A stretch of DNA of 64,000 bases, taken from assembly GCF_037126465.1 (NCBI RefSeq), contig NW_026999450.1, positions 248,001 to 312,000 on the forward strand, read 5' to 3'. This DNA comes from Ornithodoros turicata (taxonomy: Eukaryota; Arthropoda; Arachnida; Ixodida; Argasidae). A program made the translations under genes and the position numbers. The notes beneath the pieces were generated by a model. The model was not told where the DNA came from. It worked only from the letters and a program-made list of their open reading frames with translations, and searched no databases. This document shows positions 33,469 through 45,781 of this stretch, in pieces. The first letter of the stretch is position 1. Every line of letters begins with the position of its first letter.

Positions 33469-34698
33469 GAAGAAACACAGCAAGAAGCGTTGACGCGCCC
33501 CTTCATTTTCCTCTTCTGTACTTCTGCCGATAACGGCACCAAAGTTCGAACGCCATAATCATCTGAAACAACACTGTGGAGGAAACACGAAGAGGAAGGT
33601 CACCGTTTTTTCCCGACCTTTGTTGCATTAACTTCGCGGCGAAAATTACACGGTAAACAACTTGCTCCTCTGGGAATGAAGGATTTCCCAGTTTTTTAAA
33701 TCCATTATTATTGTAGCATATAGGGAATGTATTTTGTGACTGAGTGGGGTAAATCCGACATGTGATTTCTGTTTCTGAAAAAGAAAGAAAGAAAACACTA
33801 TGGCCATTGGTTTGGCAAATGCCGCAGGAGCTCGGAGTTTAAATGAGAACATTCAATTTGTCACGACTGAAAATTGTGCTCGTCTGTCATGGCAAAAGTG
33901 CGCGGAAGATAAACAGCGTTGAGCCCATAATTTTCAGGCACGTATATTTTGTATGTATATGTTTGCGAGGTGAAACACACAGTGTATGCGGTAGGGGGTT
34001 GGTAGAGGACCACTAAGCGGTGCTCCAAGGCCACGGCTGACGGAATCGTCGTAAATGTAGACGTTTGGTGCGCACACTTTCCCTGTTTTATAAACCTCTT
34101 ATAAGCTTCTATAACCATGGTCTAATCTCAAGTTTTCCCATCCTTCCCGCATTCATCCTACCAGTTTGTAAACGATAATAAACCTCCAAATTTCCTGCAC
34201 CACGTTTGCTCAACGGTCACAACCCAATCTGTCGAATCGCGAACGCTGCTGAGTGGTTTATCTGTGAGGGGGAAAGTGGACCCCCTTCGCCACGCTGGGA
34301 AAGGATACAACAGTCTTTCGACTGGTTGTATATCGGCGACTTCCGACCAGTTACGTGTTTAGACGCTTCCCTTCTCCTCAATAAAAAAGAAATCATTCAT
34401 TTCATACGCAGAGCTCATCAGATCAAGTAAAACGTCTTCATTACATTTTTGTACGGGAACGCATCGGTAGAAGCTGACGCACGACGACTATTAAAAGGAC
34501 ATATTCTGGGCAGCAAAACACACCTTTTATTGGATACACGGCGTCACCATCAATGAAAGAATATCGAATATATATGAAAGTACAACTTCCTACTACTACA
34601 TTCCTTTCAACGTGTTCCGGTATGCCATGTGTGACTGAGGATCGTAGTTATGCGATGACACACCCCAAATGCACAGCCAATTTCGCTTTACCTTTCTT
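33469..34698. other. No gene; a short repeat fragment near 34021-34110
   Basis: The stretch AAGGCCACGGCTGACGGAAT followed by GACGTTTGGTGCGCACACTT and TTATAAAC parallels GGCCACATGTGACGGATTC ... CGTTTGCTGCGCACTTTT in the 50-kb repeat, so this is another diverged piece of that family. The rest has only short frames. Confidence 0.4.
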
Positions 34699-34787
34699 TC
34701 ACCCGTACACAGGGCAATTGCAGTAAGAGCCATAGCAAGCGCACATGTGATAGCAATTCTTGACTTTGCAGGCGGGCAGCTGACGGC
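34699..34787 (-). CDS. Possible terminal exon of a small cysteine-rich secreted protein
   Basis: On the minus strand a good acceptor (TTTTCCTTTCCAG, ending at 34788) precedes a frame to a TGA stop at 34699. It encodes about 28 residues with six cysteines spaced C-x4-C-x3-C-x-C-x4-C-x-C (core CKVKNCYHMCACYGSYCNC). The CxC-x4-CxC ending is seen in several disulfide-rich secreted families of arthropods, including knottin-type peptides. The reading would need a phase-1 intron. I found no upstream exon with a signal peptide, so this may be chance. No specific function is proposed. Confidence 0.22.
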
Positions 34788-34899
34788 CTGGAAAGGAAAA
34801 TATACAGTTTACACACTGCCGCAGCCACTGGGCACCGTAGATGAAGTGAAAGTTTGCTGGCACACATTCAATAAGCCGAAAGCCTGACACAGTCAAAAG

Positions 34900-36083
34900 G
34901 CAGAAGCGCCTCCTGGGTGCCTCGTCAGCTATGTGTGAACAATAATATTATAAGATGAAGGGGAATGAGAACGACTATGAACATGTACACGTCAGTGTGA
35001 AAGACTGAGGTTCATGATGATTGTTGGTTTTGGTACTGCATCAAGTGTTTCAACACGGTCGCAGATGTATTTGGGGCATATCCGCTTTGATCGGTAAAGA
35101 GTACCACAGGCCGGGGCCGCGAACGGAAAGGGCGGCTCTAGTAGAGCGTGCGAGGTACTGCTCGAGCACTGGTTTATCCTGATAGGGCTTTTCGTTTTCG
35201 GGTTTTCGGTTTTCGTTTTCGGGTTAAACCCGATGTTTCACAATATTTGCACCCCAAACATATCGAGCCTTAGCGGAGGAGACCCAAATACCACAACACT
35301 TTCCAGCTTGCGACGTTTTGTGTAGACCATGTCATGTGCGTACACATCTCCCAGTTCAAAGAAACCTCCACTCTTTGTTTATTTTCCATCCGTGGGCTAA
35401 TGAAACGACAGCTATGGATGACACAGCAACTATGGGGCAGTTAAGGTTCACTCTGGAATTTCAGCACAAATGAAAAGCAGGCTACGGCAAAGGCAATGGG
35501 GCGTTAGGTGAGGCCTACCCTCGCCTTTTCCATGGGGGTGAATTTCAGATAAAATGACATAAACACAGACCAGCTGCATGGTGGACGATATCTGTAGTTG
35601 GGAAAGTCTGAGGTTGATCATATCAAGTGAACACTACACAAGTGAGCTCCTTTTTTGTCGTCTAGCCACATGTTTGGGAAAATGTTCTCAAACAAATTTG
35701 AATGTGTTATTTTGTAATTATTTTGTAATGATATCCAGGCCCCGCCAAGTACGCTGCAAAATAATCACATTCAGCGAGATGTAGCTAGGTAGGAATAATG
35801 GACTAGGTTTCGTGGTGCTACAATACATATACCTGCGCGAAACTCGTGCGAAACTCCGCGTTCGCGGAAGGAATTTACCCATGTTTTTGCATATTAAATG
35901 TTGCTGGCAAACGATACAATAATAACAACAGTAAGCAGATTGGTAATTAGGGTAGGAGGAATTGGCCACGTAAACTGTGTTCCAGTATAGTCCAGTGCAC
36001 AAAGGACGATATGGAGCAATATTTATATACTTGTGGTATTCAGTATGAAAGGTGGAATGATACGTCGATCAAAGATTTGGTCT
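34900..36083. other. No gene recognised
   Basis: Contains a TTTTCGTTTTCGGG-rich stretch (about 35188-35228) and short frames. The minus frame 35718-36002 has no motif. The sequence just before 36084 is unique and gives the left flank of the satellite. Confidence 0.35.
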
Positions 36084-39000
36084 AAAAAGGTGGGGCAATC
36101 GCAGCACTTTGAGAATGATGCGGCTACCGCTGCTGCAATCCCTGTTAAGTTTAAGATGTTTCTGTCTTATTATGACTTTGGAATCGGCGACATTCGAGGG
36201 CATAGGTCCATATTAAATGGGTCCGGTGCAGCGTTTTAAGAATGATGCGGCTACCGCTGCTGCGATCCCTGTTAAGTTTAAGACGTTTCTGTCTTATTAT
36301 GACCTTTGAATCAGCGATATACGAGGGCATTCGTCCATATTAAATGGGTCCGGTGCAGCATTTTGAGAATGATGCGGCTACCGCTGCTGCAATCCCTCTT
36401 AAGTTTAAGATGTTTCTGTCTTATTATGACTTTGGAATCAGCGACATTCGAGGGCATTCGTCCATATTAAATGGGTCCGCTGCAGCATTTTGAGAATGAT
36501 GCGGCTACCGCTGCTGCAATCCCTGTTAAGTTTAAGATGTTTCTGTCTTATTATGACTTTGGAATCAGCGACATTCGAGGGCATAGGTCCATATTAAATG
36601 GGTCCGGTGCAGCGTTTTAAGAATGATGCGGCTACCGCTGCTGCGATCCCTGTTAAGTTTAAGACGTTTCTGTCGTATTATGACCTTTGAAGCAGCGATA
36701 TACGAGGGCATTCGTCCATATTAAATGGGTCCGGTGCAGCATTTTGAGAATGGTGCGGCTACCGCTGCTGCGATCCCTGTTAAATTTAAGATGTTTCTGT
36801 CTTATTATGGCTTTGGAATCGGCGACATTCGAGGGCATAGGTCCATATTAAATGGGTCCGGTGCAGCGTTTTAAGAAGGATGCGGCTACCGCTGCTGCAA
36901 TCCCTGTTAAATTTAAGATGTTTCTGTCTTATTATGACTTTGGAATCGGCGACATTCGAGGGCATAGGTCCATATTAAATGGGTCCGGTGCAGCGTTTTA
37001 AGAAGGATGCGGCTACCGCTGCTGCAATCCCTGTTAAATTTAAGATGTTTCTGTCTTATTATGACTTTGGAATCGGCGACATTCGAGGGCATAGGTCCAT
37101 ATTAAATGGGTCCGGTGCAGCGTTTTAAGAAGGATGCGGCTACCGCTGCTGCGATCCCTGTTAAGTTTAAGATGTTTCTGTCTTACTATGACTTTGGAAT
37201 CAGCGACATACGAGGGCATTCGTCCATATTAAATGGGTCCGGTGCAGCATTTTGAGAATGGTGCGGCTACCGCTGCTGCGATCCCTGTTAAGTTTAAGAC
37301 GCTACTGTCTTATTATGACTTTGGAATCAGCGACATACGAGGGCATTCGTCCATATTAAATGTGTCCGGTGCAGCGTTTTAAGAAGGATGCGGCTACCGC
37401 TGCTGCAATCCCTGTTAAATTTAAGATGTTTCTGTCTTATTATGGCTTTGGAATCGGCGACATTCGAGGGCATAGGTCCATATTAAATGGGTCCGGTGCA
37501 GCGTTTTAAGAAGGATGCGGCTACCGCTGCTGCAATCCCTGTTAAATTTAAGATGTTTCTGTCTTATTATGACTTTGGAATCGGCGACATTCGAGGGCAT
37601 AGGTCCATATTAAATGGGTCCGGTGCAGCGTTTTAAGAAGGATGCGGCTACCGCTGCTGCAATCCCTGTTAAATTTAAGATGTTTCTGTCTTATTATGAC
37701 TTTGGAATCGGCGACATTCGAGGGCATAGGTCCATATTAAATGGGTCCGGTGCAGCGTTTTAAGAAGGATGCGGCTACCGCTGCTGCGATCCCTGTTAAG
37801 TTTAAGGTGTTTCTGTCTTATTATGACTTTGGAATCGGCGACATTCGAGGGCATAGGTCCATATTAAATGGGTCCGGTGCAGCGTTTTAAGAAGGATGCG
37901 GCTACCGCTGCTGCAATCCCTGTTAAATTTAAGATGTTTCTGTCTTATTATGACTTTGGAATCGGCGACATTCGAGGGCATAGGTCCATATTAAATGGGT
38001 CCGGTGCAGCGTTTTAAGAAGGATGCGGCTACCGCTGCTGCGATCCCTGTTAAGTTTAAGGTGTTTCTGTCTTATTATGACTTTGGAATCGGCGACATTC
38101 GAGGGCATAGGTCCATATTAAATGGGTCCGGTGCAGCGTTTTAAGAAGGATGCGGCTACCGCTGCTGCAATCCCTGTTAAATTTAAGATGTTTCTGTCTT
38201 ATTATGACTTTGGAATCGGCGACATTCGAGGGCATAGGTCCATATTAAATGGGTCCGGTGCAGCGTTTTAAGAAGGATGCGGCTACCGCTGCTGCAATCC
38301 CTGTTAAATTTAAGATGTTTCTGTCTTATTATGACTTTGGAATCAGCGACATACGAGGGCATTCGTCCATATTAAATGGGTCCGGTGCAGCGTTTTAAGA
38401 AGGATGCGGCTACCGCTGCTGCAATCCCTGTTAAATTTAAGATGTTTCTGTCTTATTATGACTTTGGAATCCGCGACATTCGAGGGCATAGGTCCATATT
38501 AAATGGGTCCGGTGCAGCGTTTTAAGAAGGATGCGGCTACCGCTGCTGCAATCCCTGTTAAATTTAAGATGTTTCTGTCTTATTATGACTTTGGAATCGG
38601 CGACATTCGAGGGCATAGGTCCATATTAAATGGGTCCGGTGCAGCGTTTTAAGAAGGATGCGGCTACCGCTGCTGCGATCCCTGTTAAGTTTAAGGTGTT
38701 TCTGTCTTATTATGACTTTGGAATCGGCGACATTCGAGGGCATAGGTCCATATTAAATGGGTCCGGTGCAGCGTTTTAAGAAGGATGCGGCTACCGCTGC
38801 TGCAATCCCTGTTAAATTTAAGATGTTTCTGTCTTATTATGACTTTGGAATCGGCGACATTCGAGGGCATAGGTCCATATTAAATGGGTCCGGTGCAGCG
38901 TTTTAAGAAGGATGCGGCTACCGCTGCTGCAATCCCTGTTAAATTTAAGATGTTTCTCTCTTATTATGACTTTGGAATCGGCGACATTCGAGGGCATAGG

Positions 39001-42000
39001 TCCATATTAAATGGGTCCGGTGCAGCGTTTTAAGAAGGATGCGGCTACCGCTGCTGCGATCCCTGTTAAGTTTAAGGTGTTTCTGTCTTATTATGACTTT
39101 GGAATCGGCGACATTCGAGGGCATAGGTCCATATTAAATGGGTCCGGTGCAGCGTTTTAAGAAGGATGCGGCTACCGCTGCTGCGATCCCTGTTAAGTTT
39201 AAGATGTTTCTGTCTTATTATGGCTTTGGAATCGGCGACATTCGAGGGCATAGGTCCATATTAAATGGGTCCGGTGCAGCGTTTTAAGAAGGATGCGGCT
39301 ACCGCTGCTGCAATCCCTGTTAAATTTAAGATGTTTCTGTCTTATTATGACTTTGGAATCGGCGACATTCGAGGGCATAGGTCCATATTAAATGGGTCCG
39401 GTGCAGCGTTTTAAGAAGGATGCGGCTACCGCTGCTGCAATCCCTGTTAAATTTAAGATGTTTCTGTCTTATTATGACTTTGGAATCGGCGACATTCGAG
39501 GGCATAGGTCCATATTAAATGGGTCCGGTGCAGCATTTTGAGAATGGTGCGGCTACCGCTGCTGCGATCCCTGTTAAGTTTAAGACGCTTCTGTCTTGTT
39601 ATGACTTTGGAATCAGCGACATACGAGGGCATTCGTCCATATTAAATGGGTCCGCTGCAGCATTTTGAGAATGGTGCGGCTACCGCTGCTGCGATCCCTG
39701 TTAAGTTTAAGACGCTTCTGTCTTATTATGACTTTGGAATCAGCGACATACGAGGGCATTCGTCCATATTAAATGGGTCTGGTGCAGCATTTTGAGAATG
39801 GTGCGGCTACCGCTGCTGCGATCCCTGTTAAGTTTAAGACGTTTCTGTCTTATTATGACCTTTGAATCAGCGATATACGAGGGCATTCGTCCATATTAAA
39901 TGGGTCCGCTGCAGCATTTTGAGAATGGTGCGGCTACCGCTGCTGCGATCCCTGTTAAGTTTAAGACGCTTCTGTCTTATTATGACTTTGGAATCAGCGA
40001 CATACGAGGGCATTCGTCCATGTTAAATGGGTCCGCTGCAGCATTTTGAGAATGGTGCGGCTACCGCTGCTGCGATCCCTGTTAAGTTTAAGACGCTTCT
40101 GTCTTATTATGACTTTGGAATCAGCGACATACGAGGGCATTCGTCCATGTTAAATGGGTCCGCTGCAGCATTTTGAGAATGGTGCGGCTACCGCTGCTGC
40201 GATCCCTGTTAAGTTTAAGACGCTTCTGTCTTATTATGACTTTGGAATCAGCGACATACGAGGGCATTCGTCCATATTAAATGGGTCTGGTGCAGCATTT
40301 TGAGAATGGTGCGGCTACCGCTGCTGCGATCCCTGTTAAGTTTAAGACGTTTCTGTCTTATTATGACCTTTGAATCAGCGATATACGAGGGCATTCGTCC
40401 ATATTAAATGGGTCCGCTGCAGCATTTTGAGAATGGTGCGGCTACCGCTGCTACGATCCCTGTTAAGTTTAAGACGCTTCTGTCTTATTATGACTTTGGA
40501 ATCAGCGACATACGAGGGCATTCGTCCATATTAAATGGGTCTGGTGCAGCATTTTGAGAATGGTGCGGCTACCGCTGCTGCGATCCCTGTTAAGTTTAAG
40601 ACGTTTCTGTCTTATTATGACCTTTGAATCAGCGATATACGAGGGCATTTGTCCATATTAAATGGGTCCGCTGCAGCATTTTGAGAATGGTGCGGCTACC
40701 GCTGCTGCGATCCCTGTTAAGTTTAAGACGTTTCTGTCTTATTATGACCTTTGAATCAGCGATATACGAGGGCATTCGTCCATATTAAATGAGTCCGGTG
40801 CAGCGTTTTGAGAATGATGCGGCTACCGCTGCTGCGATCCCTGTTAAGTTTAAGACGTTTCTGTCTTATTATGACCTTTGAATCAGCGATATACGAGGGC
40901 ATTCGTCCATATTAAATGGGTCCGGTGCAGCATTTTGAGAATGTTGCGGCTACCGCTGCTACGATCCCTGTTAAGTTTAAGACGTTTCTGTCTTATTATG
41001 ACCTTTGAATCAGCGATATACGAGGGCATTCGTCCATATTAAATGGGTCCGCTGCAGCATTTTGAGAATGGTGCGGCTACCGCTGCTACGATCCCTGTTA
41101 AGTTTAAGACGCTTCTGTCTTATTATGACTTTGGAATCAGCGACATACGAGGGCATTCGTCCATATTAAATGGGTCTGGTGCAGCATTTTGAGAATGGTG
41201 CGGCTACCGCTGCTGCGATCCCTGTTAAGTTTAAGACGTTTCTGTCTTATTATGACCTTTGAATCAGCGATATACGAGGGCATTCGTCCATATTAAATGG
41301 GTCCGGTGCAGCATTTTGAGAATGGTGCGGCTACCGCTGCTGCGATCCCTGTTAAGTTTAAGACGTTTCTGTCTTATTATGACCTTTGAATCAGCGATAT
41401 ACGAGGGCATTCGTCCATATTAAATGGGTCTGGTGCAGCATTTTGAGAATGGTGCGGCTACCGCTGCTGCGATCCCTGTTAAGTTTAAGACGTTTCTGTC
41501 TTATTATGACCTTTGAATCAGCGATATACGAGGGCATTCGGTTATATTAAATGGGTCCGCTGCAGCATTTTGAGAATGGTGCGGCTACCGCTGCTACGAT
41601 CCCTGTTAAGTTTAAGACGCTTCTGTCTTATTATGACTTTGGAATCAGCGACATACGAGGGCATTCGTCCATATTAAATGGGTCTGGTGCAGCATTTTGA
41701 GAATGGTGCGGCTACCGCTGCTGCGATCCCTGTTAAGTTTAAGACGTTTCTGTCTTATTATGACCTTTGAATCAGCGATATACGAGGGCATTTGTCCATA
41801 TTAAATGGGTCCGCTGCAGCATTTTGAGAATGGTGCGGCTACCGCTGCTGCGATCCCTGTTAAGTTTAAGACGCTTCTGTCTTATTATGACTTTGGAATC
41901 AGCGACATACGAGGGCATTCGTCCATATTAAATGGGTCTGGTGCAGCATTTTGAGAATGGTGCGGCTACCGCTGCTGCGATCCCTGTTAAGTTTAAGACG

Positions 42001-42386
42001 TTTCTGTCTTATTATGACCTTTGAATCAGCGATATACGAGGGCATTTGTCCATATTAAATGGGTCCGCTGCAGCATTTTGAGAATGGTGCGGCTACCGCT
42101 GCTGCGATCCCTGTTAAGTTTAAGACGCTTCTGTCTTATTATGACTTTGGAATCAGCGACATACGAGGGCATTCGTCCATATTAAATGGGTCTGGTGCAG
42201 CATTTTGAGAATGGTGCGGCTACCGCTGCTGCGATCCCTGTTAAGTTTAAGACGTTTCTGTCTTATTATGACCTTTGAATCAGCGATATACGAGGGCATT
42301 CGTCCATATTAAATGGGTCCGGTGCAGCATTTTGAGAATGTTGCGGCTACCGCTGCTGCGATCCCTGTTAAGTTTAGGACGTTTTT
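36084..42386. repeat. Satellite array, 127-bp unit, about 49.5 copies
   Basis: The landmark TATTAAATGG (first at 36211, last at 42307) repeats every 127 bp: the span of 6096 bp is exactly 48 periods, so there is no net indel. Each unit contains GCGGCTACCGCTGCTGC, a small GCGG-CTA-CCGC stem. Three variants are visible: GATGTTT/CGGCGACATTCG/CATAGGTCC with GCGTTTTAAGAAGGATG (dominant about 36.8-39.5 kb); GACGCTTC/CAGCGACATACG; and GACGTTTC/GACCTTTGAATCAGCGATAT. The last two alternate over much of about 39.6-42.3 kb, a 254-bp dimeric higher-order pattern. 127 is not a multiple of three and frames close at once, so it is non-coding. Confidence 0.98.
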
Positions 42387-43337
42387 TTTTCTTACACATT
42401 TACACACAAGTCTTTCGTGCACGAGTCTGCACTTCTTCAGGTTACAAAAATATAAACATGGTACAGGAACATATATACAGTTGACGGGAGAGTTTTGATA
42501 TGAGAGGGTAACAGGGTGATGGAAAGGATGCAAATACAGGCAAAAATGAAAATATCATAAATACAATCGCAGAGGTATCAGAAGCGCAACATAACGCCAG
42601 TTCAAGGGATTACACAGGGAACGAAAATGCATGTAGGTCACGTTTCAGGAATTAAGGATAAAAAGGGGGTTATGGCGACGGAATGAGGACACAGGTGCGC
42701 AGTACAAAGGTGACCAGTGGACCGTGAGAATGTGAAGAGAGAGGTGGTCTCAGCAGTGAGTCAAACGAAGAGAATATGGAAAGAAAAATGGAGAGTTGTT
42801 TTACAGTTTGCCTGTGTGCGTGCTTATCGTTATTTTATTTTATTTTATGCGAGAAATTATATTTACAGGTTAAATAATTGTAGTGGGCATGCGTGGATGT
42901 TCGAACCGTGCGGCTTCAGAGACTAATTTTGCGATGAAAAAGGATTCGCGATTTTTGAAGCGCGGAAATTCCATCAATTGAATTTTTAGGAAAATGCCGA
43001 CCTATGCCATGGAGCTTATTTCATGCTCACTCCATGAACCGAGAAGAGTCCTCGTATCCCGTCTAGATGTTTTACTCTCTCTCTCTTTTTCTGAGCTGCA
43101 CCAAATTTGTTCGCGTGTTTGTGTGTGTCTTTTCAAGAAGGATATGAAAGCAGCATTGTCGTAGTCGAGCGGTACAACTTATCGGTGTGACTCAGAAGCG
43201 ACTGCATGGTACAACGATAACAGGTTTAATGTTCCAAGCAAGCACGCACTCTGTAGCTCGCGCTACCAAATCACCCACTCGTCCCTTTGTCGTCGTCAAC
43301 CTTACACGACAAGCACGATGCATATTCTGCAATTGAG
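42387..43337. other. No gene recognised
   Basis: The array ends in a T run (42383-42392). Then unique sequence with short frames and a CTCTCTCTCT tract (43075-43087). Confidence 0.35.
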
Positions 43338-43340
43338 TTA

Positions 43341-43802
43341 AGCGGTAACCGCATACGACCATTTTTCGACGGAAAAACGGCGGGGCGAACCGCATGCACA
43401 GATTTTCACTGCGACGGACGGTGGCGCCCTAGCGGGCGTTTCGGTACTCCGTGTTAAATTTTGACTTGAAATTAACTGATAAATATTTTGCTGCACATAG
43501 AAAAGGTATAGTGGGACATACAAGAAGTTCTCGCGGTTAAAGCGTATTCGCGAAGCAAGTGCTACAAAAGCGCCATCAGACAGCAGCGGGCGGGCGACAA
43601 CATGCTTCCCACTTCCCAGGTTGGTCATACGGGCATCCGAAATGCCCGCCACGTCCGCTCGTGGAGCGATAGCGCGTGGAGCGTTCCTATTGGCTTCCGT
43701 CGAGCGGCCGCTTCCAATCTTCGTCGGATTTTTCTGTCCACCGGTGTCGTCGTCCACGGTGGCCGGTTTTTCGTCGAGAATTCGTCCTATGCGGTTACCG
43801 CT
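43341..43802. mobile_element. 462-bp MITE, Harbinger-like (TTA target duplication)
   Basis: Terminal inverted repeats begin AGCGGTAACCGCATA and extend imperfectly to about 45 bp (TTTTTCGACGGAAAAAC region). The flanks are TTA at 43338-43340 and 43803-43805, the 3-bp TWA target duplication of PIF/Harbinger elements. No transposase inside. Confidence 0.7.
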
Positions 43803-43805
43803 TTA

Positions 43806-44179
43806 TACGGCCAGACGAACATCCTCCCCGAGTGAATGGAGAGGATGGCGAATATGAACCACTCCAGCAAGACCACTCATGCTCGGACTTTGCCACAAAC
43901 ACGAGCACGGTTAAGCACAGTGATCAACAGTTACAGTTCCTGCATATTGGATTGAATGGTTTAGAAGCCTGACTTGCCAAAAAGTGCCGCTCGAGTGCAC
44001 TTGCCGCCATCCCCTAATGTCTGTGCGTTTGACTCCCACGGTCGAAAAGTATATCGCCACAAAAGGAACGCGATGAGCGCTTAAGAATAATAATAATATT
44101 AATTATTATTATTATTATTATTAATATAATTGTTATATTAATTGTTAATATAATTATTATTAATATAATTAATAATATT
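43806..44179. repeat. Unassigned sequence, then an AT-rich (TAA/ATT) tract
   Basis: To 44085 nothing is recognised. From about 44086 to 44178 the sequence is almost purely ATTAATAAT-type repeat and borders the 5' end of LINE D. Confidence 0.6.
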
Positions 44180-45175
44180 GTTAATATTCATGTGAGTGAG
44201 CTAGGTAACATTCATCAGACCTCTTATATTTTTCAGTATGCAGATGACACGCTTTTGCTCTCTATTCATTCGTCCTATAGTGAGGCTTTACGTTTACTGC
44301 AGGATGACGCCTCCCGTGTTATAGATTGGTTTACGGATAATGCCGTAAGTGTTAGCCCAGTAAAGTCAAGGCTCATCTGTTTTCGTGGTCTCCCAAACCG
44401 TACTGTATGCAATTTACATTGTTTGTTATGGTACCAGGTGTTGTAATTGTGACTGTGAGTGATTGGTCTGTGTGCCATCCATAAAATATCTTGGTATACA
44501 TTTGGACTTAGATTTAAAGTGGAATACGCATTTGACGTGGGTGTTAAAAAAATCGCGTTATCACTTGCTGGTTATATAATGTCAGAAGACCTTATGTCAT
44601 TCGGAGGATGATATTACAGTCTCTTGGTTATTCTGTGTTAAGTTATGGTATAACAGTGTTCTTTAACTGTTCAGTTACTTGGAGGGAACTGAAGATTTTA
44701 ATGTCATGAAGCACTGCAGGCGGGAACTGAGAAATGCAGAAGTGTATACCGTGTGCCGTATTTTAACGAATTATGATAAAGGACAGCGGCATTATTATGT
44801 TCCAGTCATATTTTATGCTCTGCCGCATGATTCCCTTGATTTATATTCAATTAACGCTTTAAAGGTTTTGCTGCGCTCTGTAGTAGGTACTGTGAAGTCT
44901 ATTTCAGCTATCCTTTTGCAATGTGTTTTTGGGGGTTTTGAGGGCTTGTAGGATTCTTCTGTATATTATAGGGTGGTTCACTATCTGTATCTTATTGCTT
45001 GCCTTTTACCTTACTGTTGTTATCAATGTTTTAACTCTGTGTTTAAGTGTTGAGCACGCCATTGACTGTTACCTGCCCACAAGCCCCAAGGCTTAGGCGG
45101 GTACTGTTATAATCGATATCTTTTTGGAGTAATAAACTTTAATTGAATTGAATTGAATTGAATTATTATTATCAT
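44180..45175 (+). mobile_element. LINE D: 5'-truncated relative of LINE B
   Basis: Starts in the middle of the reverse transcriptase: YIFQYADDTLLLSIH, then LRLLQDDASRVIDWFTDNAV, parallel to LFQYADDTLIASVH and ILQTDAFSVYDWFHENQIYI in B. Later parts are frame-shifted. The 3' UTR shares GCTTAGGC(G/A)GG, an AAGCC...GGCTT hairpin (45081-45094), AATAAA and a (TTGAA)4 tail with B, then ATTATTATT. The catalytic YADD survives, but most of ORF2 is absent. Confidence 0.82.
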
Positions 45176-45430
45176 AATCAATACTAAGCTCTGTTTACGT
45201 GCCAAGGATGGCACAAGACCTTGGTGTTGAAAATTAGGATAGATCAAGCATGGGCGTAGGCTGGGGGGGGGGAGGTTGTCAAACCCCCGGAAAGCGCACC
45301 TTTGGTAGTGCATCATATAGCATGATATCGCACAATAAACGGATCACACCCCAACGCGAAAGAGCACGAATGTCAAATATACATGGGACACAGCGTCCAG
45401 TATGTATACCTGGGAGTACCCATACGAATA
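45176..45430. other. No gene recognised
   Basis: Short unique stretch with a G run (45264-45271) before the foldback element. Confidence 0.35.
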
Positions 45431-45573
45431 TACAGGGTCTCCCAGCTAAACGCTGACATATTTTTGAAATATATATATATATATATATATATATAAGCAG
45501 GAAAAATCAGAAGACGACAAAGAGCTTACAGGAAAACACAAAGGGGAGTTTATTAAGACATATAGGGATAGGG

Positions 45574-45606
45574 GTCGACGTTTCGGCAGTCAGCGCTGCC
45601 TTCGAC
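45574..45606 (-). ncRNA. Hammerhead-like PLE end motif (left arm)
   Basis: Mirror of 46798-46830: GTCGAAGGCAG, loop, CTGCCGAAACGTCGAC on the minus strand. Same comments as for the right arm. Confidence 0.4.
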
Positions 45607-45781
45607 GGGACTGGGGTTTGGTGACAAGAACAAGCTTTATATATGGGAGAGGGTTATGTACAAGGGAAAGAGAGCAGCGCATGCGCTTTTGTCATGACTA
45701 ACATAGGTTGGTGACTAAGTGAAAGGGGAATGACCGGGTCTGTGCAGCAGGACCTTGAGGAAATACCCGTGAGCCGGCTAG

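Noticed and set aside
36033..36239. 68-codon frame entering the satellite
   Set aside because: It reads into the first satellite unit; the 127-bp period shifts frame each unit and closes it.
36084..42386. CRISPR-like array of direct repeats
   Set aside because: Whole 127-bp units are repeated without unique spacers, in a eukaryotic context; this is a satellite.
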